From Trametopsis cervina (lineage: Eukaryota; Basidiomycota; Agaricomycetes; Polyporales; Irpicaceae), in assembly GCA_022385755.1 (NCBI GenBank), contig MU278365.1:62001-126000 (forward strand): DNA of 64,000 nucleotides, written 5' to 3'. Numbering within the stretch: position 1 is the first letter of the stretch; each line of letters begins with the position of its first letter. The notes beneath the pieces are model-generated. The model made no database searches. It worked only from the letters and a program-made list of their open reading frames with translations, and had not been told where the DNA came from. This document shows, piece after piece, positions 1 to 12,660 of this stretch. A program made the position numbers and the translations under genes.

Positions 1-256
1 TGTGATACCTGATCAGACCGAACTTTAGAACGTTCATGAAGAGCGCTACACGTGCAAGTCTCGACGTGTTCGAACACATGCTTTTATTCACACGCATCTT
101 CCAGAATACTGGACCCTCGGCTCGGGAGACTTCCGAATGGACAAAGCCATAGGGGGTGCAGCACGCTCTTATCTACAAACAAGGGTATACTTTGTAGAAT
201 GCTTATATTATAGCGCTTCATATGATTGAGTCTGCCTTCGAATTGTTTCTCTCCTC

Positions 257-1136
257 ATGGATGCGTCAGACCTATCAACTCTTCGAAAAACACCCAGCGC
301 GCGCAGCCTGTCACTTTCCAATCATCCTGTAATAAAATATCCCTTGACGAAACACCATGAATTCTACTTTGAAGATCGGATGGCCGTCTTCCAAGTAAGG
401 CTCGATGCTATCCCTCGATTCCAACAGCTAATGCTGCCATATCCTAATACAGGTTCAGAGCACCTTATTCAAGGTCCACCGCTATTTCTTATCCCGCCAG
501 TCGGAAGTTTTCGAGACAATGTTCAAGCTTCCGCCGGGTGACGATAACGCAAAAGAGGAGATTATATATGTACCCGACGTTACGGTGACAGAATTTGAAG
601 CTCTATTAAAGTTTTGTTATCACGGGTGCGCAATCTTTCCCAGGTGCTTCTTCAGTCACAGATTGAATTGTCTTATATTACGGCCTCGTCGTAGTGTTCA
701 TAGCTTACCTAACGACTCAAAATTCTGGAGCGATCTCCTGTCCATTTCCACACGATTTATCTTTGATACAGCCCGTGATCAAGCGGTGCAGCGGCTCTCG
801 GAGCTGTTAAATGGAAATCCCGTAGAGAAAATCTACCTTGCAAGCAAGTTCAATATCAACAACTGGCTACGCGAGGCTTATTGCGATCTGTGCGAGCGGA
901 GCAATCCCCTAGAAATACCGGAGGCGAAAAGGATCGGTTGGGAGACTGCAATTTTGCTTGCAAAAGCCAGGGAAATCTTCCTTAGAAGCCCACAGTCTCC
1001 GCAAGTATCAGCATTTGGTTACTCAGGATTCCCTTCCGGCTCTCAAAGCTCGCAACGAAGCGAGAGAGTCTCCTCAGCAGTGACGCAAGTGTTTGGCAAG
1101 ATCGATGGAGAGAAGAACCCTGTTCGCCATGGATAG
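257..1136 (+). CDS. BTB/POZ domain protein
   Basis: This is a BTB/POZ protein of the type expanded in Agaricomycetes; such domains mediate protein-protein interaction. Three exons can be joined in frame: 257-394, 453-625 and 704-1136, giving about 247 residues. The introns of 58 and 78 nt have GT-AG ends. After an N-terminal leader, the peptide reads FYFEDRMAVFQVQSTLFKVH and continues with RYFLSRQSEVFETMF, the classic fungal BTB core. It then gives a VPDVTVTEFEALLKF stretch. The third exon encodes a helical tail with LLSISTRFIFDTARDQAV. No catalytic or DNA-binding domain is visible. The family and exon joins are seen in the sequence. The cellular role is unknown, and the second acceptor at 703 is chosen because it restores the usual KFWSDLLSISTR context. 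Confidence 0.85.
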
Positions 1137-2090
1137 CCAAGGGGTGTGCAACGAGATTTGGAAATGTGATTAGTGGCTCATACAATGTTGGCTGGGTTAG
1201 GATTTTCAGAACAGACACGTTCTCTTCCCGGCGCATCACGGCATAGCGACGTGGTAACAAAGGACTGCATGTATCATTACACGATTTTCGTCTGGTAGCA
1301 TAATCAAACATTGATATGTGCCTCTGTGATAGCAACATGTTGCTTGTCAGCACGTCAATTTTCGAGAACGTACCGCGACAGGTCGTCGGACGTATAATTG
1401 CATACTGTGATCTCACTCATGGGGGAACTCCGTTCGTCAAGCAAGCAATGTGGTGCTAAGCATAGCGCTATTCGATGATCGGGACCTTACACGAGAGCTC
1501 ATTGGAAGAAGAGGGCTTTCAAAGCTGAGGATGATCACTGCAATTCAATTTGACAGCTGAAGCACGACATCGTGAAGCACAGACCAGCAGTCCGGTGGGC
1601 TGTTGGGGCATCTGGTTGAGCGCGAGTGCTCAGCGGCCTGCTATCGACACTGGTTACGCCATGCCGTGCCCGTGCGTGCGACCTAGCTTGTGCACGGGGC
1701 ATTCTGACTCTGAATAGATTTTCCCGAAGGCGTCCCTCAATGCCTCTGAGAAGCCTGCGGAAGCAGCCTTGAAATGGGCTGGGGTAGCCTGGAAATACGA
1801 CATCGCATAGAGGGCTAAGGTTCAGAGGCCTATTCGTCTCACGTGTTCAAACTGTATTACCAGTCTGCACCGGTGACCTTCCATTAGCAGAGCCAACCCC
1901 TCTGGGGGTTCACACGACATTCAATTAGCAGTACTGCGGAAGGCCTGCCGTCTGACAGACTTGGCAGAGGTGATTGAATTCAGAGGCTGTGATACAAATA
2001 CATCTTTATGCGCTGTTTGGTTCGATTATACTGCCTGTTCGACAGGCCATGCTTGCTGATTATACACGTTCTAGGGTTGCGTTATTGGGT
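1137..2090. other. intergenic, no gene seen
   Basis: This gap lies between the BTB gene and the 3' end of the small HABP4/Stf2-like gene. Open frames on both strands are short and show no family motif. I see no tRNA or repeat. Confidence 0.5.
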
Positions 2091-2661
2091 TTAGTACGGG
2101 TGGTTCAGAGTCTGTACGCGCAAATAGAAGATCAGTAGAGGACGTAACCATAGTTCGCGGTAGCTTACATCGGCGGCGCTGTCGACCGAAACAACGGGCT
2201 CTGGGCCATGGCTGGCAACAGCCGAGGAGGTGCGGGCAATACTTCCCAAGTCGACATCTAGAGAGCACGATGATCAGGAACGATACGCTGGAACGGGACA
2301 TGTTGTGAACGCACCTGGCGACTTGAGCGCGTTCTTGCGGAATTCGCGTGCTTGGCCTCTTTCCTCCTCAGAAACAGGAGGCGAGCTCGTCCTCTGTTGA
2401 GGCGGACGATTAGCTGCAATATGAAAGCAAAGTTAGCTTATATGCGGTGTAGTAGCAGCGTGGCCACATACCTTCGACTTTCTCGACGTCGCGGTCTTCG
2501 TCGTAGTCAGCTTGCTCTTCGATATCGCGCTCGTCCGCGAGAGAGCCCCAGTTATGGAGGCCGGCACCGTTCTTAGGAGTGTGCTTGTCGATACCAGTCT
2601 TGGACTCTGAACGGTCCTTGATGATGGCACGGAGGGAAGTAGCACGCTCGGTACGAGTCAT
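2091..2661 (-). CDS. small HABP4/Stf2-like protein
   Basis: This small, charged, probably disordered protein resembles fungal HABP4/PAI-RBP1-like or Stf2-like proteins, which associate with RNA or ribosomes or act in stress tolerance. Four exons join in frame and end with HPY and a stop at 2091. The first exon gives MTRTERATSLRAIIKDRSES and then KNGAGLHNWGSL, which is the G-x-x-NWG signature of that group. An acidic stretch (DERDIEEQADYDEDRDVE) follows, then a Pro/Ser-rich tail. The total is about 130 residues. It is divergently transcribed from the OCRL-like gene, about 520 bp away. A clear TATA element lies about 70 nt upstream of the start. The family assignment rests on one short motif, so the exact orthology is uncertain. 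Confidence 0.65.
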
Positions 2662-2730
2662 GTTGTAAAGCTTGGATGATTGTCGTTGTGGAATGTGGTG
2701 GTAGGAAGAAAGCTCGAAGCATCCGGCGGA

Positions 2731-2740
2731 TTATATATAT
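2731..2740 (-). promoter_or_regulatory. TATA box of the HABP4-like gene
   Basis: An uninterrupted AT alternation, atatatataa on the minus strand, lies about 70-80 nt upstream of the start codon at 2661. That position suits a fungal TATA element. Confidence 0.5.
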
Positions 2741-3181
2741 GGGGCACAATCGAGCTCCTCCTTGCTCCCCGTGAATTGGAGTCGCGTGATGTCTCTCGAA
2801 CAGTCCATTCTTCTTCGTCCCGCTTTGTTCCAGCCGTCTCCATCACGCTCTAGAGTCTTGTGTCGCCATGGCCTGACTCTCGAGCTGTTCTTTTACGCAA
2901 TCAGGTATGCTGATGTTGTCTTTGTTATTCTTGTCGAGGCCTGCGAACGCAGTCGCTATTACTGAATGGTTATCCCGAGAGAACAGCCTTGAGTGTAATG
3001 AACGACGTGTGTGGGGAAACGTGGGAAAACGTCGGCCATCACCGGCGCGTTCCCCCTCTCGGCCATGACGATCATCAGCGGCATCGGAGGGTGGCTACGG
3101 CGTTGTGAGCCATCTTCTTTGTCTTCTCAAACTCGTGTGCCGTGTAACGAGGCTTGTTAACCCGGTATACAATCACGCTGA
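2741..3181. promoter_or_regulatory. shared divergent promoter region
   Basis: This lies between the divergent starts of the HABP4-like gene and the 5-phosphatase gene and presumably carries both promoters. Apart from the TATA listed separately, I see no defined operator. Confidence 0.35.
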
Positions 3182-6100
3182 ATGGCAGAAACACCGGAAA
3201 CCGTAGTCAAGTCCCTCCTGCACGACTCTGAAGAGGTCAAGATCGCCCTCGAGGCTCAGTTATACAGGAGCGTGGACTTGGATATCAACAACGACGACGA
3301 CAGTGATGAGGACAGCATTCCTACCTCCCCCCGGACTGACACATCCGCTCGCCAGACACGGATAATTGCGATAATTGTTCATCTCGATACCACTTCGGGA
3401 GGCGAGCAAGCATGGTCAGTTGTTTACCACATTGCGACCATGCACCTCCATACACCTACTTCTTCGTAAGAAATTTCGCACGTTACGGGAACTCCTGAGC
3501 ATCTTTCAGTGGTAGAGTATCCCACATTTAGGGGACTTGTGACCATGACACCTACTTGCAGTGTGGCCCCGATAGCCATCCGCCTACAGATTCTTGCAAT
3601 TTGACGCGTTGTGCTTCGCTTGCCGTAACTATCTCGGCGGTGCTCATACTAGCGTGAGTTTTGCCAGTACACCAACGTTCGTGGCCGATATGGGAGACTA
3701 ATCTGTACTTCTAGGTTGTTCTTGGGCATGGTACTCAGAAGTGACGCTTATGCGGGACTAGTAAGAGATACTACTACTTCCATGTTGTTGTTTCCTTACT
3801 TGATCACTACGTGTCTATAATTTAGGGATAACCGAATGATCGCCTTTTACACTGCTGTGTCGGCTACTACTAAAAGATGCTCAGGATTGTCCTGTGATGT
3901 GCTCATACCTGTGGCTCCCAATGCTGGGGAACTCATGTACTCTGTCTGATACAAAACGAAGCGCTGAATCCATGAAAAACATACTAATCATCCGTATAGT
4001 CTTTTCTGCCTCAAACCGAACACACTCTTGTCCGCCTACCTGGTTGAGCATGCCTTTCCGATCATTGACGGGTTTTCCATTTCAATGGCACAAGCACGCA
4101 GAAAGACTATTGACCTCACCGCAAACCCTACGGCTTCTGTTCTGAACGAACAAAAGTCAGGTACGCCACTTCTGCCTCAAAGACTGCGGACGCGTTATTC
4201 ACAATCCGGGAAGAATTGACGTTGACAATCAATTCCGGTTACGATCATGAGTCGGAACCCCTTGTTCTGCTCACGCATGATATCCATCGACTGCGATCTT
4301 TACTGGCTGAATGCAAACGCCTGCGGGACAGTTCTAGTTCGTTGCCCACATATCGCTAGCAAATGCAATTTCTCATCTCCATTCCATCACAGTTGCGAAT
4401 ACCGAGCCCGGCGCAAAACTGCCATATACATGGATGCTGCCGTATGCTTCCCGCCCAAATCCTGCGCTCGGTATGTCATTTGGCCAGCAACTCATCCGGG
4501 AAGCTATGTCTCATCCCCTCCGGGCGCAGTGTCCTTCATTCCACCAGATCTTAGGCATGCGCAACGACCGGTGCACGACTCGCTAGCGAGTAATTACGCC
4601 GGGTCCAGCACACCCGCGAACGATGTATTTGATATCTCAGTCCTCCGTGAAGACTGGATGAGATCTCAGATCCAGAAGAAATACGACAGTGTGGCTTCTG
4701 ACGGGAACAAGGCTATTTTGAGGTAGATGCACTCCCGCGATTGAGTCGACGACCAATTCTGACAAATGGTTCACGCATTCCCCGTCGCCTGTAGAATACG
4801 TGCTGGGACGTTCAACGTCAATGGAAAGCTGCCGTCGCAAGATCTTGCGGGCTGGGTACAAGGCCGCGAGAAACAGTTTATCCCTCCTCTGGAGGACGTA
4901 TCACCGTTCAATGTTGAGGATCCCACTGCCAACCCGCTCGAGTCCGCAGGTGAGTCGGTGCTCGTGTGCGAAACAAGCTAACTAGAGCCACCGCGCCACA
5001 GGACGGGACGCGCAATCAGTCCAATCGACGGTCGTTTCGTCTTCCGAGAGTACTCTTGTGGCAGATGCACCGCAGGATGATAGTCCGGACCTCATAGTAC
5101 TGGGCTTCCAGGAACTGGATCTATCGGCTGGCGCCCTGCTGTACTCCACCGAGGCTACCCGCGAGAACGCCTGGCTTGCCGCTGTTATGGCTGGGTTGGG
5201 GGAGAAAGCAGCTCTGTACGAGAAAGTGCGTGGGTTACACAAATACGAACACTTTCTTAAATTCACCTCACGTATCGTGGCGCGGTGCTTATCGCCGATT
5301 GTAGCTAGTCTCGAAGCAGCTTGTCGGGATGCTGTTGGTTATCATTGTGAAGCGTGACGCCAAGCGCTCTTTCTCTCAAATCCAAGCTTCTTCGGTGGGG
5401 GCTGGGATAATGGGTTTAATGGTACGCTTTTACCCACAATGTATCTGAACTGCCTCATTTACGGGATGTCCAATTTACAAGGGAAACAAAGGAGGAACGG
5501 CTGTTCGGCTCGTGTTTACCCCGAACTCGACTGCGGATGCTGGCGCACCGCGTCCGGTCGTCCTCACCTTCGTAAACGCGCACCTGGCGGCATTCGACGA
5601 AATGTATGAGAAACGGAATACGGACTTCCATGACCTTTCCAAGAGATTGTTGTTTGACTCTGGAGCTCCGTCAGACATCCACATCAATCAGGCGGTGGCT
5701 GCTACCGTGCCACTCAACGTGTACCAAGCAGACGCTCTGTTCTGGCTGGGCGGTATGAAAAGTCATTGCAGCTTCTGTAGTCGCTCATGCTTTTTATCGT
5801 GCAGACTTGAACTATAGAATCAATCTTCCGGACCGCGATATCCGGGCTCTTTTGGAGCGGGCAGAAGATCGTTCTTCGAGCCTTCCTGAGCTGCTCAAGT
5901 TTGACCAGGTTAGTGCGCTTTCAATCTGCTCGGCCGATAGTCTGAGTTCTGAGGGCCGCGGTACAGCTGAAGACAGCGCTACGGACGCGCAAGGCCTTCA
6001 CTGGTTTCAACGAATTTCCGATCACGCATCTACCGTAGGTCAATCCACAGACGCAGGTTTCTGTGCCGACCACCTCTCTTCTAGCTCGTACCGCTTCAGC

Positions 6101-7980
6101 CCGGGCATCGCGAGTGATAGCCTTGGGTATGACATGAAGTAAGTGTACGCGTGCGCTCCTCGTTGAAAACCAAATTGAGCTTCTCGTAGACGTAAACCCG
6201 CATGGACTGACCGAATCCTGAACATGTGTTCCCACACTGCCCACGTCAACCAAGTGAACTACAGGTCTCACGCGGAGATTACTATGAGCGACCATAAGCC
6301 AGTCTCCGCTGACTTTGAAGTCCATGTGCGCTATTTTGAATCCGATGTTCACGGACGCCCCCGCTCACTGTCGTGCGGACCCTTTTCAGATTCCTGCCAT
6401 CGATTCAGCAGAGTTGGACGCGTGGGTCCATGACGTCTGGAAGGACGTTGCTAACATAGAACATGCAGATGTTAACCCCCAGCTCACTGTTGAGCCAACT
6501 GGCATTGAGTTCGATAAGATCGGGTGGGTTACTATGTCCCAAAATCGCATTGAAGGGAGTGCTTGTATTTTTACTGAATCGGAAAAACAGATATCAACGT
6601 CCTGACAGCAAAATCATCACACTCAAGAATGCAGGAAAGGTACTGTCACATCACTCGCTGAACCTTGTATCCATGAACAAAGGGTCTTCTAGATCGCTTC
6701 ACCATTCAGATTCATTTCGCTGGCGCCCGGGGACAACACCCGCAAGTTGACTTCTTCTGACAAACCTTCGTAATGCGATTGACGCCGAATGCAGATCCAC
6801 GTTGGCTCCATGTTGAACCCTTGGCCGTAAGATGAGGATGGTTTACATGTGGCTGTTACCCCACTAACGAACGGCATCTTTGTTTAGGGTCTTGTGCTTC
6901 CTGGGGAACACGTGGATATCGTCTTGTCCGTCGACATTCAGAAGTCGGAAGCCGCTGTGCTGAATTTGGAAGACGCCCAGCTGGAAGCTCTCCTCATTTT
7001 GCATACATCGCTAGGAAAGGATCACTTCATAACGGTGAACGGGCTGTGGGGTAAGTTTAACATCGGGCCTTTATGCGGTGCACGAAGAATTGACCTACAC
7101 GGGCGGTCGCTCCAGAACGCACATGCTTTGCGACCAACCTCCAGCGTTTAGTACGGATGACAGACCCTGTCAGGTCAATGGTAAAGCCAGAACTTGTCCC
7201 GGAAGACCAAGCAGCGACGGCCCCGAAGGAGCTAATGCGATTGGTTGGCTGGCTCATGAGCAATGCTGCTGACATGGCGAGTGCCTTACAAACTCACAGG
7301 ACGCATCTCTGAATAAATCGATCTGTAGGATGAACTATTCCTAACCCCAGGAGAGCCAAGTATTATAGCTGACGTACGAGAGGTACAGTTATCGATCCTC
7401 CTTTGTCATCAATCCTGCTGACATGAAGTGAAGGCACTGGATACAGGAACAGAGTTGCCGAGCCCCTCTACCAATGACAGGGCCGCACTATGCCTAAGTG
7501 TCGCGCAATGTCTTCTCCAATTTGTAGATTCTTTGCCTGAGCCATTGGCGCCCACGGCACTGCATTCCAGGTGCGCGAGTGTGCCAGGACGTGACGAAGC
7601 CTTCGAAGTACGTGCGAGCTCCACGGCGTTATTATTTATTGACTCGTCCTGGCCGTTAGCTGCTGAACGAATTCCCGAACGCGTCTGTTAACGTATGTGT
7701 ATACACTTCTCCTGCTTGGCTCCCGCTGACACTTGAGGCGAAAGGTTTGGATTGCGATAACATCCTTCTTGCATTTCATTTGCCAGCAGGAAGCGGGGCA
7801 AAATGACTCACACCGAGCAGAGAAGCTTGGTGAGCAGCCTTGTTTTCCCCGTCCGTCGACGCGGTCTGACACTTACCAGCTGCTGTGTTTGCGCCCGTGA
7901 TGTTTCGATTGGATGGTCTACAGTCGGCGGCAGTAGGACTTATCGGCTTGCGCAAATTCGTCAAGGCCTTCATCATCTAG
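3182..7980 (+). CDS. OCRL/INPP5B-type inositol polyphosphate 5-phosphatase with ASH and RhoGAP-like domains
   Basis: This intron-rich gene encodes a full-length OCRL/INPP5B homologue, which removes the 5-phosphate from phosphoinositides on endomembranes. The start is [15 protein letters not shown] at 3182. A less clear PH-like N-terminus follows, whose end near 4215-4355 can be read as [15 protein letters not shown]. The phosphatase domain opens with [15 protein letters not shown] near 4803. It carries [14 protein letters not shown] (5095), FVNAHLAAF (5570), the split WLGD-LNYR motif (5745-5820), [11 protein letters not shown] (6140-6220) and [10 protein letters not shown] (6288). An ASH-like segment ([13 protein letters not shown]) lies near 6900. 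A RhoGAP-like domain follows at about 7190-7980, ending in KFVKAFII and a stop. The usual GAP arginine finger appears replaced (see findings). Domains are seen directly; exon borders in 3470-4250 are not resolved. Confidence 0.85.
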
Positions 7981-9274
7981 CTTCTGTCTCGGGCCCCGCA
8001 GTGGATGTACATCCTCCGTTCTTCAATGACAATAGCGATTCAAGGACGAAGAATACGATTATTATACGGTGGACTAGGGGGAATATGTAAATACAGTGCA
8101 GCTAACATAAATACGTGCAGACGGAATGACTGTGGACAGAGATCTTGTGCAAGTGGAAGCGTCGACAACAGATGTCACCGAACGAAGATATAGCTTATGA
8201 CTTTGGACTGAAGATCCGTGATGAGGCGATGACGATTTGACTTGTCGGGAATGGTAAATACTCACACCGGTACATAGGCGCAAGGTACACCTCTCCTATT
8301 GCAATTAGAGCACGATGGTTTTAACCCATCGCATTTAAGCTTTCGGCCTTTCGACGCGGTGAGTTACTATGAGAGTTTCGCTGAAAGAACTCGTGGACTC
8401 TCACCTCTGCAAAATTGACAAGCCATAGGGGTACGTCTGGGGGTACGAGGAGTTTCGTCGTCCGAGCTTTCGTGCTGCTCTGCAGTGTCCTACAATGGGA
8501 TCAGATTTGTCCACCCAAATGCGGCACTGGCACTTACACGTTGGCTGGTGCTCATTAATGGAGGTTGTATGTATGTGAAGTACCAAGAAACGAGATGAAA
8601 GAATATGGGAGGCCGACCTCCATGGAGGGCCTTTTATAGATCCTGGTGCTACTCCTCGCGCGCAAGACGAGGACGCTAGGACGAGCGGTGAAGGCCAGGC
8701 CGAAGTCTTGATTTCGTAAAGCTCGGGGCAGTACATTCTTCATGGATCGCAGGGTGTTTCGCAAACTCAAAAGCGGCGGAGCCCGATTCGGCGTGCTGGC
8801 GGTGAGAGTATTCCTATGCCGGGTGTATCTCTCCACCGCGTCAGCGGTAAAAGATTCGCGCGCGCTGCTAGTGAAAACAGATGCAGTATACATCACGTAC
8901 CAGCTGAACGCAGGGGGAAGTAAGAGCGCGCGATGCGCAGTGGGACGGACCTAGGACATGGGAACGTCAGATACGTTGCTCCGAGAACTCACGTTAGAGA
9001 CTGTTCCAGAGAGCTATCCGCGAGCTTTCCCTACATGAGAGCAGGTGTTCAGCCGCTGAAGCTGGATTGACTTTCACCTCCTTGTAAATGCACAACGCGG
9101 ACATCGTCAGCACGGTCGCTTATTTCATGACGCCGCAGAGACCTATCATGTGAGTCAGATGCAGCTCAGACAACGAATAACTCAGCGCAACAGAGGACGA
9201 GCAGCTTAGTGACGACGCTAGCGTCGGACCTGTACAAGACATCGTCCGGTCGAATGATGTAGGTTCGGACTTCA
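7981..9274. other. intergenic, no supported gene
   Basis: Short overlapping frames occur on both strands around 8400-8950, but none shows a recognisable domain or a convincing exon chain. No tRNA was found. Confidence 0.4.
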
Positions 9275-10150
9275 TGTTCGGTCCAACGTTCTAAAATATA
9301 TTTGTAAATCATCTCTCACGAGATCTCCTTGTCTGTGCAGCAAGAGTTGTCAGACTGAAACATCAAGTCCACAGTAGTAAATGATTACAGAGCCAACGGT
9401 GCGATATCTTGAAGAGAACAGATAGCGACACTCACCTCGTTCCGTAGCTGATCGTATAGAGGACCCCGTCGATCCAAATGTCAACATTGTTAACACCTAG
9501 CGGGGCAACGGCGTCCGTCGTCCGTCGTCCGTCGTCAGTGGGCGTCACGTACAATCCCAGGTAGATGAATGCTATTTTGCGTGACTGACGTAGCGAATAC
9601 TTCTAGCCACCGAACCACAAGAGAGCGCCACGGACTGACATCTTTAGCAAGTCCGAACAGATCCGCACATTGGGCACTGCATACGTATACAAACCGCGAA
9701 GTGCTCGAATGCACTGCGCCGCGGGTGGGTTCGTGCACTAGACTGTTAAACACCACCGAGCTGAGGATCACCGCGGTGGATACCGGGAACTTAACAAGAC
9801 GCTCAAGAGTTTCTTGCTTACTAGTGAGGGCTGCTGACTGGAGAATAGGGCCGGACTCGACCTTTTAGGTGCTCGGATGGAGGTCAACGACGGAGGTACA
9901 GGCAGGATACGGGAGACAAAGGCTGTTCGGGTTTCGTTTTCGGCGGTCGCCGCTTCGATCCCAAGAATGGATATCACACGGCCAGTGCAGGATCCGTTAC
10001 GCGTAGTTTCAACCGAGGCGATATCGAATGTAGCTCCGTTGTGGTCGACATTACTAATGCCAACGCTGTGCTGCTCTTGCTAACCGAAGAGTTATGCAAA
10101 GCAAACGGTTGAGCGATAGTCAAGCAGTGTTTGCTGACTCTTCTGTGGTA
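9275..10150 (-). pseudogene. possible unassigned gene or coding remnant
   Basis: Two stretches look protein-coding on the minus strand, though I cannot join them confidently. Around 9425-9555 one frame reads FIYLGLYVTPTDDGRRTTDA and goes on to GVNNVDIWIDGVLYTISYG. It ends at a good donor (gtgagt). Splicing to an acceptor near 9330 extends it by a short tail, RQGDLVRDDLQIYF, to a stop near 9275. Farther upstream (about 9900-10070) another frame gives HSVGISNVDHNGATFD. The style recalls the beta-rich extracellular segments of small fungal membrane proteins, but I recognise no family. A decayed gene, an intact gene with many small exons and chance open frames all remain possible. Confidence 0.25.
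9513..9533. repeat. 7-bp microsatellite, three copies
   Basis: The unit gtccgtc is repeated three times in tandem. It lies inside the open frame described for the possible minus-strand remnant, where it encodes an Asp/Arg/Thr-rich stretch. Confidence 0.8.
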
Positions 10151-11252
10151 ACGTGATAGGCTGTATGACTCAGAACGCGGTATCACTATCTCATTTCACT
10201 GAGTAGTCGCAACGCAAGGCAGCACTTCATATGGCAATGCATGGGACGATTTAGTTGGTTCTGGCAAAGCGGCCTGACAAAGAATGTTCATGATAACTCC
10301 TTGTCATCTGTACACATATGACTAGACACATTGGTCCGTCGTTCTCCGATCCGTAAAGGGCGAGCGTATCGGGGTTTCATGCAAAAAGCATAAACGCAGA
10401 TATTTAGCGATGCCAAATAAATGTATCGAAGGTCGTCACTCCTGGGGCTACGATACGAGACCGCTTTGCTTCTGCGGTAGAACAAATGGCTCCCAGGGTG
10501 TACATGTTTCGGTATCACTTCGTCTTACCGCTTTGGCAGTCTGAGACTCATGGGATGGTTATAGATACAGCTCACCTATCGCACAACATCAAGGTCTATT
10601 TGCGACTCTAGTATTTGCGACTCTAGTATTTGCGACTCCAGTCGTAAACTCATGTTTTGTAGAAAGTGATTGCACCCTGTCATTCATAAGATATTCAGTC
10701 CGTTGATTACAGTCTGGCTGCTTGGCCACCAGACAGACTGCGCCTGATAAAAGACCTCTTGTGACGGATGTCTTCCACAGTGTCATGCGAGATTGCGACT
10801 GTATCATTTGTAGGCGTAAATCTGATTTAACGTCTAAAATTCTGTTATGTATAGCCCAGCCCAGCTAGCCAACCAATCAGCGTCCCGATCTCACGCAGGT
10901 AGTAGAGTGATTGAGCTCTGTATTTGGGGGTGACAGCGGCATCATACTATCGATTTTTTTTGGCACTCACCTGTCTCACTGACCCAAGGTCATGGTGCGA
11001 CGCAGCAGCAGCGTGTTTGAGGGCGATACGCTTAAACATCGTGTACTTCATTTCCCATCATCACATATGTATATACAACAGAGCGTGGAGCAAACGTACG
11101 GGGCGCCGTTGCCTTCGCCTGACTATCGTCACATAGCGCTTTACGCAACCCTCCTCGGATTCGCTAGAGTCTCCACCCTAACCGATTGGTGGGATGAAAC
11201 GGGGGAGGCACAGCTGTTCGCAAGCCATGACGACTTCGGCGACTCCGGTGAA
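10151..11252. other. intergenic, no supported gene
   Basis: Only short frames without recognisable motifs occur here. The stretch contains a 15-bp tandem repeat, listed separately, and ends at the 3' end of the cyclophilin gene. Confidence 0.45.
10597..10641. repeat. 15-bp tandem repeat, three copies
   Basis: The unit tatttgcgactctag is present three times head to tail; the third copy has one substitution. It is intergenic. Confidence 0.85.
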
Positions 11253-12660
11253 TTACGCAAAAAGCTTCTTGAAAGCCTTTTTCTCCTTGTCACGCTTCTC
11301 CTTCTTTCGTTGCCTCAACTTCTCCAGTTCCGTGGTAATAGCTGCATCTTCTTTCACGAGTTCATGCGCACGAACGAGGTCTTTCTCCGCCGCGTCCTCG
11401 TCTTTCGTAGCGCTGTAAGCGAGAGCCCGACGATATAACGCCTTGGCTGATGGTAGAACACACATAAGCGGAGGTACAACGTACGTGCGGGAGAAATTCT
11501 TTACCTTTGTCGGCATCGCTGAGCTCCAGCCGATCCAGAGCTCTCGAGGCACTGCTGATGGCGACCTCCGGCGAACCCGACCGGATGGCAGCCAGCGCAG
11601 AATTCAACAACAAAGGCGCGAGAAGGGCGTCGTAGGAATCCCGCAGTTCCGGCGGAGCGTCATCCGGTAGCACGGGATGTATATCAAGGTAACGGACAGC
11701 CTCTGCAAAGACGCGATGAGTAAAAAAATACAAGGAGGACAATGCGATCGATGACATACTTTGATATTTATTCAATGCGTCGGAACTTTTTCCTTCTTTG
11801 AACAATTTATTTCCAGCCTCGCGGATTTCCCGTGCAACCCGAAGCGCAACCTCCGGTTTGTCGTGGACGCTACCATCACTAAGTGGGTCCTGGTCATCTG
11901 GGTAGTCCTCATACGGGTCGCCGTCCGCAGTTGTGGCTGACACTTCAAGGGTAAGGTCGGAGGGATCAAGTTGCCCGGAGGCAGCAATGACGCAAGGCGC
12001 GTGAGGTACATCGCCTGATGATGTTGGCTGATTTTCGACTGCACGAACAACAGATTTCCCGCGGATGACTTCTCCAAAAACGACGTGCTTGCCATCCAGA
12101 TGCGGCGTCTCCTTGCAAGTGATGAAGAATTGAGAGCCGTTCGTACCAGGACCGGCATTAGCCTGACGATTGCAACACCAGGCAATCAACTCAAGGTTCA
12201 GGATTAGCAAATTAGCTGGGACGTACCATGGATAACAAGAAAGGCTTGGTGTGTTTGACAGCGAAAGCCTCGTCCTCAAACTTCTCCCCGTAGATTGATT
12301 CCCCGCCTGTGCCATTGCCCGCAGTAAAGTCACCTCCTTGTATCATGAATCTGGTGCATGGCATCAACACAGTGGCCAGTGTATCCGCTGGATGTGCTCA
12401 CCCTTTGATTACACGGTGGAAGGCTGACCCTTCGTACCATAGCGGCTTGCCAGACTGGCCAATGCCTTTCTCACCAGTACACAGAGCTCCTGCAACGGTG
12501 CTGTTTAGTCTAATCTACTTGGAACCTAGGATGACTCCCACTCACGGAAGTTCTCTGCGGTCTTCGGAACGATATCAGAATACAATTGGAAGACTACTCG
12601 GCCGGCTGGCTTGCCTCCGATTGTTATGTCGAAGTATGTGATTGGACGTTCTGCTGCCAT
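11253..12660 (-). CDS. Cyclophilin-40 (Cpr6/Cpr7-type PPIase with TPR)
   Basis: This is a peptidyl-prolyl cis-trans isomerase of the Cyp40 class, an Hsp90 co-chaperone in the cytosol. It starts at 12660 with [20 protein letters not shown] and goes on to [17 protein letters not shown], the cyclophilin N-terminus. Small exons follow. One encodes [20 protein letters not shown], and the next carries the active-site region [20 protein letters not shown] then [11 protein letters not shown]. Downstream come a linker rich in Asp and a three-TPR C-terminus (for example [20 protein letters not shown] and [19 protein letters not shown]). It ends in a Lys-rich [17 protein letters not shown] tail. Domain order and length match Cpr6. 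It diverges from the REEP gene with about 390 bp between starts. Confidence 0.93.

Noticed and set aside
982..1416. Minus-strand open frame of 144 residues overlapping the BTB gene
   Set aside because: It lies opposite a conserved exon and has no motif.
2010..2050. tRNA-like B-box (ggttcgatta)
   Set aside because: No A-box or acceptor stem can be paired around it.
8401..8954. Overlapping frames on both strands of more than 100 residues
   Set aside because: They overlap each other, show no domain, and the region has no convincing exon chain.
10597..10641. The 15-bp triple repeat as a transposon end or attachment site
   Set aside because: No inverted partner, target duplication or transposase is near; it is a simple microsatellite-like repeat.
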